6,028 nt of DNA from an uncultured Bacilli bacterium (GTDB lineage Bacteria; Bacillota_I; Bacilli_A; RF39; UBA660), in contig CANQYF010000050.1 in assembly GCA_947628075.1 (NCBI GenBank), positions 1 through 6,028 of the forward strand, written 5' to 3'. The position numbers and the translations under genes were made by a program. Below are positions 1 to 6,028 of the stretch, in pieces. The notes beneath the pieces were generated by a model, which worked only from the letters and a program-made list of their open reading frames with translations, searched no databases and was not told the DNA's origin. Position 1 is the first letter of the stretch, and every line of letters starts with the position of its first letter.

Positions 1-1076
1 ATATAGAATTAACAAATAAAGAAGAAGATCAAAGTTATCTATCAGGAAAAGGTATCAATATAGATATAGATGCAACTGATTTAAAGTGTGAATTAACGGG
101 AGAAAGGGCTGTTTATTTAAAAAGCACTGGTTATAATAATCAAAATGATGATTTTAGAAGTGCTGAATGGGGTCAATATATTAAAAATATGTATTTTGTC
201 GACTATATAGATAATAATATAGAAGAAAAAACCAATTGGGATTTAACAAATACTAATACTAGAGATAAACATTATTCACCAGCTGGAAGTATCATGGGAT
301 GGTTAGAAGAAATCCCAAAGGGAGCAGATGAGGAAGAACAATATTATAATTTATACATAGGAAGTGAAGATAGAATCTATGCACTAGATATAAGCCATCT
401 ATTTACACATATGCCAAATTTAGAAACGATAGAATTTAACAACTTTTATACTGAATTAAATGTTGGAATGTGGCGAGGCTTTTATGGAACATCAAATATA
501 GCAAAAATGAATGTTAATGTTTGGGATACAGTAAACATGGATTTTTATGATTCTTTTCACAATGCAAATAATCTTGAAGAATTAGATGTCAGTAATTTCA
601 ACACTAAAAATGCCACCAGTATGGCAAATATGTTTGTTGGGTTAGCAAATATAAAAGAATTGGATTTATCAAATTTTAATACAATGAAAGTCACAACAAT
701 GAATAGTATGTTTAGAGAAATGAGTTCACTTACTGAATTAGATGTAAGTAGTTTTTATACAGGCAATGTGACAAATATGCAAGATATGTTTTTGGGAACG
801 AATGCATTGATTTCATTAAATTTATCAAATTTTGATACAAGAAAAGTCACAAACATGCAAGGTATGTTTTATAATATGAGCTCTTTAGAATATTTAGATT
901 TAAGAAACGCTGAATTCAATCAAGTGATTAATTTTACTTATATGTTTTGGGGCGTTAAAAATGGCATAACTATCATAGTGAAAGATGAAGCAAATAGAGA
1001 TTGGATTGAAGCAAGACTTAAAGAAGTAAACATAACAGGTAACGTATTATTGCCTAATGAATATGAAAATTACTAA
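1..1076 (+). CDS. BspA-family leucine-rich repeat (DUF285) surface protein, 5' partial
   Basis: The frame has no stop back to the left edge (first whole codon at 3), so the N-terminus lies outside the window. The ATG at 189 is internal: the conserved BspA lead-in, seen here as FRSAEWGQYIKNMYFVDYID, runs straight across it, and no good ribosome binding site precedes it. Numbering from that Met, a conserved entry domain with an SIMGW motif (34-38) and an LYIG strand (55-58) leads into seven repeats of about 26 residues. These begin near 81, 107, 132, 158, 184, 210 and 236, with the pattern LDLSNFnTxxVTnMxxMF. A cap with ITIIVKDEANRDWI (260-273) follows. The C-terminus (LLPNEYENY) has no LPXTG sorting signal, hydrophobic tail or charged tail, so any anchor must be N-terminal and unseen. 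Family members are secreted or surface-exposed, and some bind host matrix or other cells; the role here is unknown. A terminator overlaps the stop codon. Confidence 0.9.
   Translation, partial: IELTNKEEDQSYLSGKGINIDIDATDLKCELTGERAVYLKSTGYNNQNDDFRSAEWGQYIKNMYFVDYIDNNIEEKTNWDLTNTNTRDKHYSPAGSIMGWLEEIPKGADEEEQYYNLYIGSEDRIYALDISHLFTHMPNLETIEFNNFYTELNVGMWRGFYGTSNIAKMNVNVWDTVNMDFYDSFHNANNLEELDVSNFNTKNATSMANMFVGLANIKELDLSNFNTMKVTTMNSMFREMSSLTELDVSSFYTGNVTNMQDMFLGTNALISLNLSNFDTRKVTNMQGMFYNMSSLEYLDLRNAEFNQVINFTYMFWGVKNGITIIVKDEANRDWIEARLKEVNITGNVLLPNEYENY
429..971 (+). repeat. Seven tandem 78-base (26-residue) LRR repeat units
   Basis: The coding repeats of the BspA-like protein have a regular 78-base period; the second-to-third step is 75 bases. 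The first two units are degenerate. The units starting near 582, 660, 738, 816 and 894 are close matches at protein level and partly at DNA level, for example tta/ttg-gat-tta-tca-aat-ttt followed by a gtcaca or gtgaca and an atgttt. The last unit loses the SNFDT core (RNAEFN instead) and serves as the transition to the C-terminal cap. In-frame unit length allows copy number to change by recombination without breaking the frame. Confidence 0.85.
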
Positions 1077-1097
1077 ATTATTATAGTAATTTTTTTT
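1066..1097 (+). terminator. Intrinsic terminator of the BspA-like gene
   Basis: A perfect 10-base-pair stem, AAAATTACTA (1066-1075) against TAGTAATTTT (1084-1093), encloses an 8-base loop. The run of eight Ts at 1090-1097 begins inside the 3' arm. The left arm covers the last codons and most of the TAA stop. The stem has only one G-C pair, so it may be leaky, but position and T-run fit a rho-independent terminator. Confidence 0.65.
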
Positions 1098-1109
1098 GTG
1101 TTTACATTT

Positions 1110-1130
1110 TTTTGACAGATATTGTCGAAA
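1110..1130. promoter_or_regulatory. Imperfect inverted repeat, candidate operator of the ABC operon
   Basis: TTTTGACA (1110-1117) and TGTCGAAA (1123-1130) form a dyad with 7 of 8 positions matching around a 5-base centre; the GACA/TGTC core is perfect. No T-run follows, so it is not a terminator. It lies about 100 bases upstream of the first ABC gene. Operators reported for BceR-type OmpR-family regulators of peptide-detoxification transporters have a TNACA-N4-TGTAA-like form (from memory), which this resembles except for its 5-base centre. The left arm also contains a consensus -35 hexamer (TTGACA). Regulator identity is inference, and no regulator gene lies in the window. Confidence 0.4.
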
Positions 1131-1161
1131 TACTTGCTAATTATAAATAAATAAGTATAAA
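1112..1161 (+). promoter_or_regulatory. Candidate promoter(s) of the two-gene ABC operon
   Basis: Two overlapping readings are possible. The first pairs TTGACA (1112-1117, perfect -35) with GCTAAT (1136-1141, 4 of 6) over an 18-base spacer; the -35 would then lie inside the inverted repeat and binding there could repress. The second pairs TTGCTA (1134-1139, 4 of 6) with TATAAA (1156-1161, 5 of 6) over 16 bases; the inverted repeat would then sit just upstream of the -35, as for an activated promoter. The sequence alone does not decide between them. The region is so AT-rich that chance -10 matches are common. Confidence 0.45.
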
Positions 1162-1170
1162 ATAAAAAAT

Positions 1171-1192
1171 TAGAAATGTTAAAATATTTCTA
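1171..1192 (+). other. Short leader hairpin upstream of the first ABC gene
   Basis: TAGAAAT (1171-1177) pairs perfectly with ATTTCTA (1186-1192). A G-U and a U-A pair can extend this to 9 pairs around a 4-base loop. It lies between the candidate promoters and the ribosome binding site with no T-run after it, so it is not a terminator. It may affect mRNA stability, or may be a chance pairing in AT-rich sequence. Confidence 0.3.
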
Positions 1193-1218
1193 GAAGTAAA
1201 ATAATATATAATTGAAAT

Positions 1219-1226
1219 AGAGGTGG
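1219..1226 (+). promoter_or_regulatory. Ribosome binding site of the first ABC gene
   Basis: AGAGGTGG contains GAGGTG, a six-base match to the 16S rRNA 3' end, 5 bases before the ATG at 1231. This fixes the start, and the protein then begins directly with the first strand of the ABC ATPase domain. Confidence 0.8.
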
Positions 1227-1230
1227 AATA

Positions 1231-3423
1231 ATGTTAAAACTTAAGAATGTTTCTAAATATTATTATCAAGCTGGTGTTATAGCGGAAGGCTTTTCAAAAG
1301 TAAATTTAGAACTCCATTTAGGGGAATTTGTCGTAATAACTGGGGAATCTGGTTCCGGAAAAAGTACTCTTTTAAATGTTTTATCAGGTCTTGATTCTTA
1401 TGAAGATGGGGAAATGTATATTAATGGGGAAGAGACCAGTCATTATACAGAAGAAGATTATTTAAATTATCGACGTCGTTATGTTAGCAATATTTTTCAA
1501 AATTTTAACTTAGTAAATAGTTATACCGTTTATCAAAATATTGAGTTAGCTATGCTTATGAATGGCAAAAAGAAAAAAGAAATAAAAAAATATGTTAATG
1601 AATTAATTGAAAAAGTTGGCTTAAAAAAATATCGTAATACTAAAGCTTCTAAATTATCGGGTGGTCAAAAGCAAAGAGTGGCAATAGCAAGAGCTCTAGC
1701 CAATGATACTCCCATTATTGTAGCTGACGAACCAACTGGGGCTCTAGATAGTGAAGCTGCTAAAAATATTCTTAAAATTTTACATGATATTTCGAAAAAT
1801 AAATTAGTAATTATTGTTACCCATCAAAAAGAAGATGTCGAAAAATATGCAACTAGACTAATTAAAATGCATGATGGCAAAATACTAGAAAATAAATTAG
1901 TTGAGAAAATTAATTTAGATAAAGATTTAGTTTCTAAAGAAGTGGATAGTATTAAATTAGGCAGTAAATTAAGATTAGGTATTAGAAATGCTTTTAATAT
2001 TCCCATTAAATTTATTTTGATGTTTGTGATTTTTATGTTGATAACTGTCACTTTAATTACCAATTATGCTTCTTTAAAAATGGCGGAAAATGAAGAACTG
2101 GGTAATGCCTATAATAATTTTTTTAATGATACTGATAATAGAAGAATTATCCTTACTAAAAAAGATAAAACCAGTTTTACAGAAGAAGATTATAATAATA
2201 TAAATAATTTAGATAATATTTTATTCTTAACAAAATATGATTTGTTAAATGATATTGAATTGTTTTTGGAAAGCGATAATTTATATTTAAATGGAAATAT
2301 AAAGATTAATACTTATAAGAATGTTGATGTTGGAAATATTCCATTAAATGATAATGAAGTAATAGTAAAAGGGTCAAAAGAAAATTGGTATTTATCAAAT
2401 AATCTAGATACTATATTACAAAATGAATTTATTTTAGAATCTGATTTAAGAATGTCAATTAAAATAGTAGGAGTTATTTATGATAATTCATTTACTGATT
2501 ATGATTTAGAATTCTATGTAAGTGAAAATTTAAGTAATAAATTGTTAAAAGAAGAAATTAGGAATAAAAGTGATGCTATATTTAAATTAGATAATAATTA
2601 TGTATATTCATCTTATGGTAGTCCAGTTACAATATTAGAAAGTGATAAATTATCTAATGGGGAAATCTATATAAGTGATGATTTAAGCGGTTATTGTGAA
2701 AATTATAATTGTTTAAATAAAGAAGTAAATCTTAAAATAAAAAATATTTTTTATGAAGAAGAATTGAATGGTAAAATTGTAAAAGTTTTAACTAAGGAAA
2801 ATGCTTTAAAACTAGTAAATAGAAAATATGAAGAATTATATAATACCATTTATATTAGTAGTGAAGAATATAATAAATTATTTTTAAAAGAAAGTTATCA
2901 AAGTAGTGTCTATGTTAAAGAAATTAAAGATTTGAATAAAACGGGTGAAGAATTAAAAAATTTAGATTTGGAAATTTTAAAAATAAAAGATGCTAAACAT
3001 AATGATGCTGAGATGGTAACTCAAATATTTAAAATATTTAAATTAATATTAATAGTTATTTTGGTAGTAGTCTTATTCTTTATTTCTTACTTTATTATGA
3101 AAATTATATATAAATCGCGAAATAGTTATTATACAACCATAAGAACTCTGGGAGGAACAAAAAGAGTTTGTGTATCAATTTTAATGTATGAACTTATAAA
3201 TTTATCAATGTTTACTTATCTAATATTTTTACTATTTATAAATCTAATCAAATATCAAATAATTCATAATGAATATTTTAATGAATTAATAAAATATATA
3301 TCTATAAGAGAATACGTTATTGTTTATATTATTTTACTATTATTATCAATTTTAATGGCTTATCGTTATGGAAGAAAGATATTTAAAAAATCGATAATTA
3401 AAACATATGGAGAAAGGATTTAA
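1231..3423 (+). CDS. MacB-type ABC transporter, fused ATPase-permease (first half-transporter)
   Basis: This 730-residue membrane protein should couple ATP hydrolysis in the cytoplasm to movement of an extracytoplasmic domain. The ATPase domain (about 1-225) has every key motif: Walker A GESGSGKST (38-46), Q-loop Q90, signature LSGGQ (142-146), Walker B IIVADE with catalytic E167, D-loop ALD (171-173) and H-loop H198. Helix 1 lies at about 258-279. An extracytoplasmic domain of roughly 320 residues follows, then helices at about 601-626, 648-674 and 695-713: the four-helix MacB topology, not the ten-helix BceB one. The extracytoplasmic part carries two related modules (about 366-432 and 467-552) and one CX4C cysteine pair (489 and 494). 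The loop after helix 2 (SRNSYYTTIRTLGGTKR) is a divergent version of the FtsX coupling segment, and the usual C-terminal P-x-E-x-L motif is missing. It is the first gene of an operon with a homologous partner 3 bases downstream. Family assignment is firm; the substrate (peptide, antibiotic, lipid or lipoprotein) is unknown. Confidence 0.9.
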   Translation: MLKLKNVSKYYYQAGVIAEGFSKVNLELHLGEFVVITGESGSGKSTLLNVLSGLDSYEDGEMYINGEETSHYTEEDYLNYRRRYVSNIFQNFNLVNSYTVYQNIELAMLMNGKKKKEIKKYVNELIEKVGLKKYRNTKASKLSGGQKQRVAIARALANDTPIIVADEPTGALDSEAAKNILKILHDISKNKLVIIVTHQKEDVEKYATRLIKMHDGKILENKLVEKINLDKDLVSKEVDSIKLGSKLRLGIRNAFNIPIKFILMFVIFMLITVTLITNYASLKMAENEELGNAYNNFFNDTDNRRIILTKKDKTSFTEEDYNNINNLDNILFLTKYDLLNDIELFLESDNLYLNGNIKINTYKNVDVGNIPLNDNEVIVKGSKENWYLSNNLDTILQNEFILESDLRMSIKIVGVIYDNSFTDYDLEFYVSENLSNKLLKEEIRNKSDAIFKLDNNYVYSSYGSPVTILESDKLSNGEIYISDDLSGYCENYNCLNKEVNLKIKNIFYEEELNGKIVKVLTKENALKLVNRKYEELYNTIYISSEEYNKLFLKESYQSSVYVKEIKDLNKTGEELKNLDLEILKIKDAKHNDAEMVTQIFKIFKLILIVILVVVLFFISYFIMKIIYKSRNSYYTTIRTLGGTKRVCVSILMYELINLSMFTYLIFLLFINLIKYQIIHNEYFNELIKYISIREYVIVYIILLLLSILMAYRYGRKIFKKSIIKTYGERI
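3411..3418 (+). promoter_or_regulatory. Ribosome binding site of the second ABC gene, inside the first
   Basis: AGAAAGGA lies within the last codons of the upstream gene, 8 bases before the ATG at 3427. That ATG follows the upstream TAA by 3 bases. The arrangement indicates one mRNA and probably coupled translation, which would favour equal amounts of the two proteins. Confidence 0.7.
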
Positions 3424-3426
3424 TAT

Positions 3427-5874
3427 ATGATTAGTCTAAATAATGTTAATAAATATTTTAATCGACATAAGAAAAATGAAATACATGTTATTAATAATTC
3501 GACTATTTCATTTGATGATACCGGTTTAGTAGCAATATTAGGTAATTCTGGTTCTGGGAAAACTACTTTACTTAATGCCATTGGGGGACTTGATAAAGTA
3601 AATTCAGGTAGTATTTATATTAATGGCGAAAAAATAACAAGAAAAAGTTCCCATAAAATTGATGAAATAAGGAATTTAAACATTGGGTATATATTTCAAG
3701 ATTATAAATTAGTTGAAACTATGACTGTCTTTGAAAATGTACAATTATCTTTAAAAATAATTGGGATTAAAGATAAAGAAGAAATCGAAAAAAGAGTAAT
3801 GTATGCTTTAGAAAAAGTAAATATGGCCCGGTTTAAAAATAGACCTGCTTCTATGTTATCAGGTGGAGAAAAACAAAGAGTTGGAATTGCGAGAGCACTT
3901 GTCAAAAATCCAAAAATAATTATTGCTGATGAACCAACTGGTAATTTAGATAGCAAAAATAGTTTAGAAGTAATGAATATTATTAAAAGTCTGTCTAAGA
4001 AATATCTAGTTATTTTAGTTACTCATGAAGAAGCTTTAGCCAGATTTTATGCTTCTAAAATAGTAGAATTAAAAGATGGCGTTATTGATAAATTTTATGA
4101 TAATAAAAATGTGGGCTCTTTAAATTATAAAATAGAAAATCGCCTTTATTTGAAAGATTTTCAAGATATTTCTAATGTTAAGGGGCCAAATATAAATGTC
4201 GATGTCTATAGAGATGATAATGAAAAATTAAATATTACTGTTGTTTTTAAAAATGGCAATATTTATATCGAAAATAAGGGTAATGAAAAAATTGAGATTG
4301 TTGAGAATAATTCACATATTGAATTAATTGATGATCACTATAAAGAATTAGAAGATAATGATGTTTCTATCGACTATAATATTGAGAGTGTATCTAATAG
4401 TAATTTTAAACCTAAATATAGTAGTATCTTTAAATTAACTTCATTTATATCTTATGGTATTAAAAAAATATTAGATTATCCAATATTAAAAAAAATATTA
4501 TTAATTGGTTTTTTCCTTTCCGGGATGTTTATATTCTACAGTATTTCCACCATTAGTGCTACATTAAATGTTGAAGATAAAAATTTTATTAAATATAATA
4601 AAGAATATTTAACTGCTTATGTGAATAATTTAAGTGTTGATACATATAGAGAATATGAAAATGGTAATAATATAGATTATATTTTACCAAGTGATAGTAT
4701 AATTTATTTTAGAAAACCATATGATAAATATTTACAATCTAGTGGAACATCAGGAGTTTTCGGTGGATCTTTATCAAATATTTCTGATATTAAAGAAGAT
4801 GATTTAAAATATGGAAGAATGCCGAATAATGATTATGAAATTGTTATAGATGCCTTTGTTTTAGAGAATTTTATTAATAATTCCTCTACCAACATGGTAG
4901 GATATAATAATGTACAAGACTTTTTAAATGAAGAAGTTAATTTAAAAAACATGGATGATTTTACTATTGTTGGTATAACTGATTTAAATGAACCAAATAT
5001 ATATGCTAAAAAAGATATGTTTATAAATATGTTAGCTAATACTTTTGACTACAGCTATGATTATTACGGAACTACTTATGATGATATTGATAATTCTGAA
5101 ATAACTATTTTAGATTATAATTTAGTCAATGATAAAAAAATAAAATTAGTAAAAGGTCGCTTACCAATAAATGATTATGAAGTAATTATAAAAGAAGATA
5201 ATTTTGAAGATTTATTAAATAAAGAGATTGATATAAAAATTAATAATCATAAATTAAAAGTAGTAGGGTATTATCAAAATACTACTGAACAATATCTAAA
5301 TTATTATCTAGTAAATAATAATATGATTAAATATGATTTAATAAATAGAGCTAATTATTTAAGTATTAAATCTTTAAATAAGGAAGATACAATAAATTAT
5401 TTCTTAAAAGAAAAGGTAAATATTAAAGATTCATATGATTATACTAAAAATGAATATTTAAAATTACGAAAAGATAATATGATTTCTACTTTAATTTTAT
5501 CAGGAGTAATTTTAGGTATTTCATTAATAGAAATATTATTAATGATCCGTTCATCATTTTTATCTCGAATTAAAGAAGTTGGTATTTATAGAGCCATTGG
5601 AGTTAAAAAGAGTGATATTTATAAAATGTTTGCAGGGGAAATACTTGTTATAACCGTTATTGCTAGTTTCACCGGAATCTTATTTATGAGCTATATTCTT
5701 CATTGTATAAGAAGTATTTCTTATTTAGATGGTTTCTTTATGGTCAATATTTTGACAATTGGTATAAGTATATTATTAGTATTAATATTTAATTTAGTAG
5801 CAGGTTTACTACCAGTATTTAATACAATTAGAAAGACTCCAGCCGAAATATTAGCAAGATTTGATGTTGATTAA
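3427..5874 (+). CDS. MacB-type ABC transporter, fused ATPase-permease (second half-transporter)
   Basis: This 815-residue protein is the likely partner of the upstream ABC gene. The ATPase domain (about 1-222) is intact: Walker A GNSGSGKTT (39-47), Q-loop Q91, signature LSGGE (144-148), Walker B IIIADE with catalytic E169, D-loop NLDS (173-176) and H-loop H200. A linker of about 115 residues (225-340) follows, which the partner lacks. It is rich in Asp, Glu and Asn, has strand-like stretches such as KLNITVVFKNGNIYIEN, and should be cytoplasmic. Helix 1 is at about 355-377, an extracytoplasmic domain at about 380-684, and helices at about 686-707, 735-758 and 773-797. The domain holds two related modules built on GRMPNNDYEIVI (463-474) and GRLPINDYEVII (577-588). 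The loop after helix 2 (RIKEVGIYRAIGVKKSDIY) and the ending TPAEILARFD are textbook FtsX/MacB features. The protein has no tryptophan and one cysteine. No adaptor protein is adjacent. Export or sensing of peptides or envelope components is plausible but not shown. Confidence 0.9.
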   Translation: MISLNNVNKYFNRHKKNEIHVINNSTISFDDTGLVAILGNSGSGKTTLLNAIGGLDKVNSGSIYINGEKITRKSSHKIDEIRNLNIGYIFQDYKLVETMTVFENVQLSLKIIGIKDKEEIEKRVMYALEKVNMARFKNRPASMLSGGEKQRVGIARALVKNPKIIIADEPTGNLDSKNSLEVMNIIKSLSKKYLVILVTHEEALARFYASKIVELKDGVIDKFYDNKNVGSLNYKIENRLYLKDFQDISNVKGPNINVDVYRDDNEKLNITVVFKNGNIYIENKGNEKIEIVENNSHIELIDDHYKELEDNDVSIDYNIESVSNSNFKPKYSSIFKLTSFISYGIKKILDYPILKKILLIGFFLSGMFIFYSISTISATLNVEDKNFIKYNKEYLTAYVNNLSVDTYREYENGNNIDYILPSDSIIYFRKPYDKYLQSSGTSGVFGGSLSNISDIKEDDLKYGRMPNNDYEIVIDAFVLENFINNSSTNMVGYNNVQDFLNEEVNLKNMDDFTIVGITDLNEPNIYAKKDMFINMLANTFDYSYDYYGTTYDDIDNSEITILDYNLVNDKKIKLVKGRLPINDYEVIIKEDNFEDLLNKEIDIKINNHKLKVVGYYQNTTEQYLNYYLVNNNMIKYDLINRANYLSIKSLNKEDTINYFLKEKVNIKDSYDYTKNEYLKLRKDNMISTLILSGVILGISLIEILLMIRSSFLSRIKEVGIYRAIGVKKSDIYKMFAGEILVITVIASFTGILFMSYILHCIRSISYLDGFFMVNILTIGISILLVLIFNLVAGLLPVFNTIRKTPAEILARFDVD

Positions 5875-5904
5875 AAGAAAGTTTAAATTTTACTTTCTTT
5901 TTTT
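5873..5904 (+). terminator. Intrinsic terminator of the ABC operon
   Basis: A perfect 10-base-pair stem, AAAAGAAAGT (5873-5882) against ACTTTCTTTT (5892-5901), has a 9-base loop and ends in seven Ts (5898-5904). It begins within the TAA stop of the second ABC gene. On the opposite strand the same stem is followed by a weaker T-rich stretch, so it may act partly in both directions. Confidence 0.8.
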
Positions 5905-5914
5905 ATGAAAGTAT

Positions 5915-5942
5915 AAAAAAAGTAAACCATTTGATTTACTTT
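5915..5942 (-). terminator. Intrinsic terminator of the tRNA-Glu transcript
   Basis: Read on the - strand, AAAGTAAA (5942-5935) pairs perfectly with TTTACTTT (5926-5919) around an 8-base loop, and a run of seven Ts (complement of 5921-5915) completes it. It starts 13 bases after the CCA end of the tRNA, the expected position, and faces the + strand terminator of the ABC operon. Confidence 0.75.
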
Positions 5943-5955
5943 AAACGTAACAAAT

Positions 5956-6028
5956 TGGTGACCCGTACGGGATTTGAACCCATGAATGCATGCGTGAAAG
6001 GCATGTGTGTTCAACCACTTCACCAACG
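5956..6028 (-). tRNA. tRNA-Glu (anticodon TTC), 5' end cut by the window edge
   Basis: Read on the - strand, 73 of an expected 77 bases are present; the first four acceptor bases (predicted GACC) lie beyond 6028. Visible parts in order are the end of the acceptor strand (CGT), TG, a D-arm closed by GTG/CAC with GG in its loop, the anticodon stem CATGC/GCATG around loop CTTTCAC (anticodon TTC, reading GAA and GAG), a 5-base variable region, the T-arm ATGGG-TTCAAAT-CCCGT, acceptor 3' strand ACGGGTC, discriminator A and an encoded CCA (complement of 5958-5956). It closely resembles the tRNA-Glu layout of Bacillus relatives. It is convergent with the ABC operon and has its own terminator. Its promoter or any upstream tRNA cluster is outside the window. 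Confidence 0.93.

Noticed and set aside
582..971. Evenly spaced repeats that might suggest a CRISPR array or minisatellite
   Set aside because: The repeats are in frame, have a 78-base period with protein-level conservation and no invariant repeat/unique spacer pattern. They encode BspA-type leucine-rich repeats.
1077..1230. Riboswitch or small protein gene in the intergenic region
   Set aside because: Only a short AT-rich hairpin, a dyad and promoter-like hexamers are visible. There is no G/C-containing multi-stem structure and no frame with a start and ribosome binding site.
1824..2063. A 79-codon reading frame on the - strand inside the first ABC gene
   Set aside because: It lies antisense to the end of the ATPase domain and helix 1, has no ribosome binding site or recognisable domain, and its Ile/Leu/Asn-rich translation is what AT-rich antisense sequence produces.
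3702..3956. An 84-codon reading frame on the - strand inside the second ABC gene
   Set aside because: It is antisense to the conserved signature and Walker B region, which fully explains the sequence. It shows no independent coding evidence.
1231..5874. BceAB-type bacitracin/antimicrobial-peptide resistance module
   Set aside because: BceB-type permeases have about ten helices and a separate ATPase gene. Here each protein has four helices fused to its own ATPase, which is the MacB architecture. A role in peptide resistance is still possible.
5956..6028. tRNA 3' end as an integration site for a mobile element
   Set aside because: tRNA genes are common integration targets, but I see no second copy of the tRNA 3' end, no integrase and no phage or plasmid gene in the window.

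Overview
The window is very AT-rich and all three protein genes end in TAA. Tryptophan is written TGG, so the standard bacterial code applies and this is not a TGA=Trp mycoplasma. Strong Shine-Dalgarno sites, heavy use of AGA and TTA codons, a BspA-type (DUF285) leucine-rich repeat surface protein and a tRNA-Glu of Bacillus-like layout together suggest a low-GC Bacillota or Mycoplasmatota relative, such as an uncultured host-associated Bacilli lineage. That placement is an inference.

Layout, left to right. (1) The 3' part of a BspA-family repeat protein on the + strand, whose reading frame is open through the left edge. It ends at 1076, in a stem-loop plus T-run. (2) A 154-base intergenic region (1077-1230) with a dyad that could be an operator, two candidate promoters, a short leader hairpin and a strong ribosome binding site. 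(3) A two-gene operon (1231-3423 and 3427-5874), separated by 3 bases. Each gene encodes a complete MacB-type ABC half-transporter: N-terminal ATPase, one membrane helix, a large extracytoplasmic domain, then three helices. (4) A + strand terminator facing a - strand terminator. (5) A - strand tRNA-Glu(TTC), whose 5' end is cut off by the right edge.

How the genes work together. The two ABC proteins are homologous but clearly different, and probably form one heterodimeric mechanotransmission-type transporter. Such systems export or sense peptides, antibiotics, lipids or lipoproteins. The substrate cannot be read from the sequence. No MacA-like adaptor, outer-membrane partner, histidine kinase or response regulator lies within the window. 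The BspA-like gene is separated by its own terminator and a new promoter, so a functional link to the transporter is not shown.

Nothing here is demonstrably a new system. The points most worth a second look are the duplicated extracytoplasmic modules in both transporter proteins, the asymmetry between the two permease halves, and the dyad upstream of the operon.
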